NCBI GenBank assembly: GCA_937910975.1
Contig: CALEMZ010000122.1
Span: forward strand, 1 to 7,011
Reading direction: 5' to 3'
DNA length: 7,011 bases
DNA from: an uncultured Pseudorhodobacter sp.
GTDB lineage: Bacteria > Pseudomonadota > Alphaproteobacteria > Rhodobacterales > Rhodobacteraceae
Each line of letters starts with the position of its first letter. The first letter of the stretch is position 1. Below are positions 6,538-7,011 of the stretch, piece by piece. Below the pieces are notes generated by a model that saw only the letters and a list, made by a program, of their open reading frames with translations, ran no database searches and was not told the origin of the DNA. The position numbers were made by a program, and so were the translations under genes.

Positions 6538-6899
6538 GACGGCGCCAAAAAGGCCAAGAGATAGCTAACAACCGTATGCTCGCAGATGTACCCAAAGCAG
6601 ATGTGATCATCGTCAACCCAACCCATTTTGCCGTTGCCCTTCAATGGGATAGAAGCTCAGGGCGCGCGCCGCTTTGTGTAGCCAAAGGTGTAGACGAAAT
6701 TGCAGCGCGAATCCGCGAAAGGGCCATTGAGGCTGGTATTCCTCTGCATTCGGACCCCCCGACAGCGCGATTGCTCTATTCGAACCTTGAAATCGGGCAG
6801 GAAGTTCACCCGGATCATTACCGCGCCGTCGCGGCAGCAATCCGTTTTTCCGAAGCCATGCGCCAAAAGATGCGCCAGTCGAACGGGTATTCAAAGTGA
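6537..6899 (+). pseudogene. flhB: flhB, 5'-truncated: C-terminal cytoplasmic domain only
   Basis: FlhB is the substrate-specificity switch of the flagellar export apparatus; its cytoplasmic domain cleaves itself at NPTH. Recognisable FlhB sequence starts abruptly at RRRQKGQEIANNRMLADVP. It runs through the cleavage motif NPTH (codons 6615-6626) and the segments APLCVAKGVDEIAARIRERA, GIPLHSDPPTARLLY and GQEVHPDHYRAVAAAIRF to a normal end. The roughly 230 preceding residues, with all four membrane helices, are absent. The frame stays open and all key residues are kept. An ATG at 6576 could give a 107-residue protein, but no good ribosome binding site precedes it (only AAGAG about 15 nt away). 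The most likely reading is a gene truncated by rearrangement. The alternative is a functional standalone FlhB C-domain of the FlhX type, which occurs in other bacteria. The next gene is still coupled to it. Confidence 0.85.
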
Positions 6900-7011
6900 C
6901 CAGAGCAACCGAGTTCGCGCGCTTACAAAAGTTGTCCACAATGATTTTGGACCAAAAGCTGGCGATCCTACAAGATCGGGCAGCAAAGCGCGGCGCAAGC
7001 CTGAAGAGGCT
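6896..7011 (+). CDS. Small hypothetical protein downstream of flhB, N-terminal part, cut by window edge
   Basis: GTG 6896 overlaps the flhB stop as GTGA, so translation would be coupled to flhB. The 38 visible codons (VTRATEFARLQKLSTMILDQ, then KLAILQDRAAKRGASLKRL) form a charged, Leu-rich helix with a coiled-coil-like pattern. Small coiled-coil proteins of this kind follow flhB in Rhodobacteraceae flagellar clusters, as I remember them, and are usually annotated as hypothetical; a FliJ-like chaperone role is only speculation. An alternative start is ATG 6941, but the four-base overlap favours the GTG. The right edge of the window cuts the gene. Confidence 0.65.
   Translation, partial: MTRATEFARLQKLSTMILDQKLAILQDRAAKRGASLKR

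Noticed and set aside
5754..6546. CGGCGCC shared by the gap after the M23 gene (5754-5760) and the flagellar junction (6540-6546), as a possible recombination repeat
   Set aside because: Seven bases in a GC-rich genome are expected by chance, and no longer homology surrounds either copy.
6507..6644. N-terminal extension of FliP by 46 residues
   Set aside because: It is antisense to conserved FlhB sequence and precedes a proper signal peptide; the ATG at 6506 with its ATGA overlap is better.

Overview
The window looks like chromosome of a marine alphaproteobacterium of the Rhodobacteraceae (Roseobacter-type). The evidence is moderately high GC, alphaproteobacterial-type IlvD and FliP proteins, lineage-specific proteins of a kind I associate with that family, and a GC-hairpin plus CCCGGGATATTTTTG-type element after a gene end. 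This assignment rests on protein and motif recognition, not on a marker gene.

Layout. 1-186 (minus): 5' end of a fadH-type 2,4-dienoyl-CoA reductase that runs off the left edge. 187-376: non-coding, holding a double-hairpin terminator/repeat element. 377-1549 (minus): a two-gene unit, a DUF6478-like protein followed by a small unknown protein. 1687-4003 (minus): ilvD (dihydroxy-acid dehydratase, branched-chain amino-acid synthesis), followed with a 20-nt overlap by a small lipoprotein gene. 4120-5682 (plus), divergent from ilvD: a two-gene unit with an M15-fold protein that appears to lack part of the zinc site, and an M23 metallopeptidase with an intact zinc site. Neither has a signal peptide. 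5784-6506 (minus): complete fliP. 6537-6899 (plus): only the C-terminal cytoplasmic domain of flhB. 6896-7011 (plus): start of a small coiled-coil-like protein coupled to flhB.

The most notable feature is the head-to-head junction at about 6503-6545. The fliP start codon overlaps the stop of an upstream reading frame of which only the last codons remain (fliN is the synteny-based guess). A few bases away, the opposite strand enters flhB in mid-gene, so the membrane half of FlhB is absent. The simplest reading is a deletion, or an inversion breakpoint, inside a flagellar cluster. It would have removed the 5' part of both outward-facing genes and everything between them, leaving an intact fliP and an open but truncated flhB. 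If real, this locus can no longer encode a complete flagellar export gate. A standalone FlhB C-terminal protein (FlhX-like) and an assembly chimera are the main alternatives.

The remaining genes are ordinary metabolism (fadH, ilvD), lineage-specific unknowns and a putative peptidoglycan- or peptide-related pair. I see no rRNA, tRNA, CRISPR array, insertion sequence or integrase.
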